A stretch of 64,000 bases of DNA from Micropterus salmoides (lineage: Eukaryota; Chordata; Actinopteri; Centrarchiformes; Centrarchidae): NCBI RefSeq assembly GCF_014851395.1, contig NW_024041373.1, positions 2,973,429 through 3,037,428 on the forward strand, read 5' to 3'. Position 1 is the stretch's first letter, and every line of letters starts with the position of its first letter. The notes below the pieces were generated by a model. It saw only the letters and a program-made list of their open reading frames with translations. It was not told the DNA's origin and did not search any database. A program made the position numbers and the translations under genes. Positions 60,263-64,000 of the stretch are shown in pieces.

Positions 60263-63200
60263 GTCTGTTATTATGTCAGCTATAATAAATATTTTATTAA
60301 AAATTTATTAAATCAGTATGTGAAAGGGGTAAAAGTTGTTGCTGTTCTATAGAGAGTTATATTGACTTTCAGGTCATTGTTGTTTGCGGCCCACAGCTTT
60401 ACTGTTCACTTGGCAACAGTAAGCAGCTATTTCTTTTTTGGAAAAAGCTCTGATAAAACAGCAGACAGACAAAGTTTGCCACTAGGTGGTGAATACAGTG
60501 GTGCATTTAGCAGCTAAAGAACTAGATATTTTTCTGTGTAGTCGGTGGGAACCAAAAACAGAGCTAAAATGAGAATGTATTTTTGACCAGAAACATGACT
60601 CCACATGAAGCTAATATTTTCTGTCTGCTCAATGTATTACACTGTTTGCTAACACATAGGGGTGAGAATATGTCAGTATTGTACATATAGTTTGCACTGG
60701 ATTTGTATTTCATCTGCAGGTTAAGTGTATCAGAGAACCTGCACATATGTCGACATACCCTTCCTCTAAAAGAATGTTTCTGTTTCCTTCCCATTAACCT
60801 GTGACTCTTTTAATATCTCCACTCCCATCTTATAAGTCTTCACATTTCATAAGCTCTCTCAGCACATTCAACTGGCATCTAGTCAATAGAAGCAATATTT
60901 TCAATGTACAGTTACAGAACCCAGAAAAATACACTTCTGATGAACAGACCTGAATATGACTGTCCAGTTGAAGGTGTTGAACACAAAGCTTAGGGGATAG
61001 TGTTGGTGTTTTTACTCTTGTCCTGTCTTCCTTTGTTTCCGCAGGTCTTCCTATCCCCTTTTACTTCCCTCCACCTTGCTCTGTGGCCCGTGGCTCTTTT
61101 TATTTCTGGGGTTGCCCTCTCTCCCTCTCACAAACCTTGGCCTCCTCCCCCTCCCTTACTCCTACTTAACAGTACCTAATCCTTGCTAGCCTTCAAATAT
61201 TCACTCCAACCACTGACCCCTTGTATTGGCAAGCAGTGCTCCCTGCGTCACTGTGAAATTGTATGCTACATTTAAATGCCAGCACACTAACAATTGTGCA
61301 TGTTTCTGAGCTATTAATTTTCAAGACAGGTTAATTTATTAGTTAGGTGAGATTCAAAGTGATCAGACTGAACCTTTCAGCTTTTATCCAATGCCTTTAT
61401 AACTGCTGATACTTAATTTACCATATTTGTAGTCTTTTCATGGTTTTCAAACTACTGAACACTCATGCAGTGGGCTTCATAAATTCCCAAGTGGCACAAT
61501 AGCTGATAAAGAATAGCAAGGCTGCACAAAGAAACATTTCATGTCACTTACAGCAACTGCATGAACCTACATCATCTCTTAATTTGATACTAGCAACACT
61601 CACAGCTGGGCTTTGCATTTGAGCCAAAAGCATTTGATAAACCTTAAAGGGGCTATATGTTGTTTTTCAATTAAAATCACTTATTAATAAATCAAATTTT
61701 TACTGCCTTATTGTCAATAGGCTCTAACCTCACTTAGAAATTAAGCACACGCCTGTTTTTACTATTGCTTGGAACAGCCACTATTCTGCTTTTAACGTGA
61801 AGGCACCGGGTTGGGATGTTGCTACATGCGTGCTCCTGAGCCTCTCTCAGACTACAGCAACAACACCGCAGCTAATGAAATGCAGTCCACCAACACCATA
61901 AAACAACTGGTTCCCAGCACAACAGAGACTCCAACATAAACTCCACGTAAGGATACAAAACAATAAAGGTTTATGTGCTGAAGCCTGTCAGGCCAAACGA
62001 GAATCAGCTTATGTCGGAGAAAACCGTGAACAATCTAAAAGGCTGGAGAAACACAGAGAGAGTCACGTTAGCTCGCTAACACCGAGCAGCTGCTAATGTT
62101 ATCCAGTGCATTGCAATATATAATGTGTAATGTTATGGCTTTCCACATTACTTTACCAGATAACACAATTAATATTACTATCCTGTGTAATCCTGTAACA
62201 GAAATGATGTAACGCTACAAAGCAAATGTGAAGTGATTTGATTATACCAGCCTTGGTGCAAGGCAGGAGCAGCCAGCTACTTTAGCATGGATCAACCACT
62301 GTTTGATGTTCAATTTAGATTTATTGTAGTTGTACCAATACTCAGGTAGACAGCTTCTCCACCGTCTCAGTCGCTGTATATGATGTATATGACCCGCATA
62401 ATATACAATAATGCAACATAACGGCACAGAACAACACAATGGAAGAGCCAATGTAGTAATGTTACTTACCGCGGCCTAACTGTTATAAAGTGTGACAAGA
62501 ATGTCATTATAATATTCAGTCTAGCTCACTAACCGTTTTATTATCATCCAATACATTTAGCTGTGCTGACATTGCTGAGCCTCCGGTGAAAGAAAATAAA
62601 TAGTATTGTTAGTTAGCCTACTGAAAAAGCAGCAGGCAAGCTAATGCCGATGTAGCAAGTCAAATAAATGCAACGTTATCATGTGAGGAGCATGGATTAG
62701 TGAAGCTGTCTCCCAGTCTGTCTATAGCCGCTTCCAGGAGTATTGTGTCAATATGAGGCTCGCTGCGCTGTATGAGCCGGAAACATTGAAGTAACAGAGC
62801 CTGAACATGTCTGAAGAAAAGCCACAGCCGGCATGCCGGACGCTGAAGGGTACCTTTAATGTCAAATAATTTCACTTTGTCATGCCGTCTGAAAGCGTCG
62901 GTAATGACGCACTGAGATGAGAACGCATTGACTGTGGAGACACTTCCGGTGCAGGCTCCTGTCTCAGGTCGGCTCCAGTGTCAAGACAGGAAATACACGC
63001 AAAAAAACCCAAAATAAAATCATGTGATTTGACAGGGAGCGCATTCAAAAATTAGAAAATTAAATCATGTAGACACTTATAGGGGAAGGGATTTTGTTGT
63101 TGATTTATATTTAATTAATCAGTCAACATTGTAAGTGAAAAGTAGTTGGCTAATTCCTTAAATATAGCATATTGATTTGAGCCTATCCTGTCTACTTAGC

Positions 63201-63702
63201 ACTTAACATGCCAGTGTAGCAACAAAGCAGACTGTATATTGCTTCAATAATTCAGCAAGTAACAGTATCTTTGTTACAGGCACTATTGATTTATTCTGTC
63301 AAAATAGGACATTAACTCTGTCCATACAGCAGCCATCAATTCACAGAAAAACATAACGTCGTTAACGCCTCTCTTCCAGTCTTATTAAAAAAACACACAC
63401 ACACACACACACTTCTCATTCATAATTTCCCTTTGAAGAGTAATATATACTATGGCATTTTACTGCTATCAGCTGAATTTAATAGGAAAAACTGTGGAAA
63501 CTGGACTGTTATTATTTGAGCTTCGTGGGGGTCTGTAGTATAACGAACTTTACCGGCTTGAGCCTACACAGACAGAGACTTAATTGCTCATTACATTGTC
63601 CAACACTTTCTCACACACACAGCAGCCCATTACTTGCCCCAGATGTGCCTGAAATAAACCAACAAAGACTACTGCTCAATGACAGACCGCAAATCTGCCC
63701 GT

Positions 63703-63775
63703 TATGGTATCATCCATCCATCCATCGTCAACTGCTTATCCTGCGTACAGGGTCGCGGGGGGCTTGAGCCTATCC
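63703..63775 (-). mobile_element. LINE 3' tail with CATC repeats
   Basis: CATCCATCCATCCATCG, then GCTTATCCTGCGTACAGGGT and CGCGGGGGGCTTGAGCC. Same family as the 45-bp insertion at 27013. Confidence 0.7.
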
Positions 63776-64000
63776 CAACTGACTGATTATTATTATTATT
63801 AATCATGTCGTAATGACATTCATGCGGTGCGCAGCATAGTTCATTTGGAAAACTTGTTTATTTTAACCTGTTTATCTTATCATTGTAAATAATAATTTCA
63901 ATGAAAATACATTTGTGATTAAAAATAATAGTTGTTGGTAAATTAATAAGTGATTAATGCATGATTTTACTGCTTCCATAAGAGCTCAGACCCTCCTCAT

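Larger units (their letters stand above)
59505..64000. other. Following col13a1 intron, unfinished, with repeat remnants
   Basis: No further Gly-X-Y exon seen. 61650-62950 is a unit-like block (TTAAAGGGGCTATATGTTG start) resembling a fish DNA transposon. 63386-63411 is an AC microsatellite and 63782-63800 a TTA run. Confidence 0.45.

Noticed and set aside
61035..61110. Pyrimidine tract plus CCGCAG as the next col13a1 acceptor
   Set aside because: The following codons (VFLSPFTS) have no Gly-X-Y or NC4 similarity, and no donor follows at a sensible distance.

Overview
This window is a stretch of vertebrate, almost certainly teleost (probably percomorph) fish, nuclear DNA. It has AT-rich non-coding sequence, short exons with GT/AG splice sites, and transposon families typical of ray-finned fish (Tc1, hAT, piggyBac-like, L2/CR1/Rex-like and L1 LINEs, tRNA-like SINEs). 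No bacterial, plasmid or phage feature is present, and no intact gene other than one large split gene.

The only host gene I can support is collagen type XIII alpha 1 (col13a1), on the + strand. It enters from beyond the left edge and leaves beyond the right edge. I recognise 32 confident exons and one candidate, between 5338 and 59504, about 1.5 kb of coding sequence (500 codons with the candidate). All start and end between codons and all have lengths divisible by three. The identification rests on exon-by-exon colinearity with the human protein as I recall it: GLSIIGPRGPP, GQPGTRGFPGFP, GPIGLDGK, a Cys-containing NC2 domain, a short NC3 ending xIRxxxLM before GPPGLPG, GPRGKPG, and a late GPAGPKGER. 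Missing from the window are the N-terminal cytoplasmic/transmembrane/furin-site exon(s), the start of COL1 and the last Gly-X-Y/NC4 exons. Type XIII collagen is a type II transmembrane collagen of cell-matrix contacts and the neuromuscular junction.

Layout: 1-5337 is the intron upstream of the first visible exon and carries tandem repeats, a LINE fragment and a broken Tc1 transposon. 5338-13062 codes the end of COL1 and the start of NC2, with a 2.5-kb hAT element in one intron. 13063-19856 spans NC2 and holds a second hAT. 19857-34994 codes COL2; its introns hold L2, hAT and LINE remnants and a large LINE copy cut by two later insertions. 34938-35530 is NC3, with a palindromic Tc1-type MITE only seven bases after a donor site. 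35642-59504 codes COL3, its introns filled with SINEs, LINE and L1 pieces, a THAP-domain fragment lies just before the NC3 cluster, and a piggyBac-like MITE near the end. 59505-64000 is the next, unfinished intron.

I found no previously undescribed biological system. The most useful results are the exon map of this fish col13a1, including an 18-bp exon, a candidate 42-bp NC2 exon and a Gly-less exon junction, and several transposons dated relative to each other by nested insertion and exact target-site duplications.
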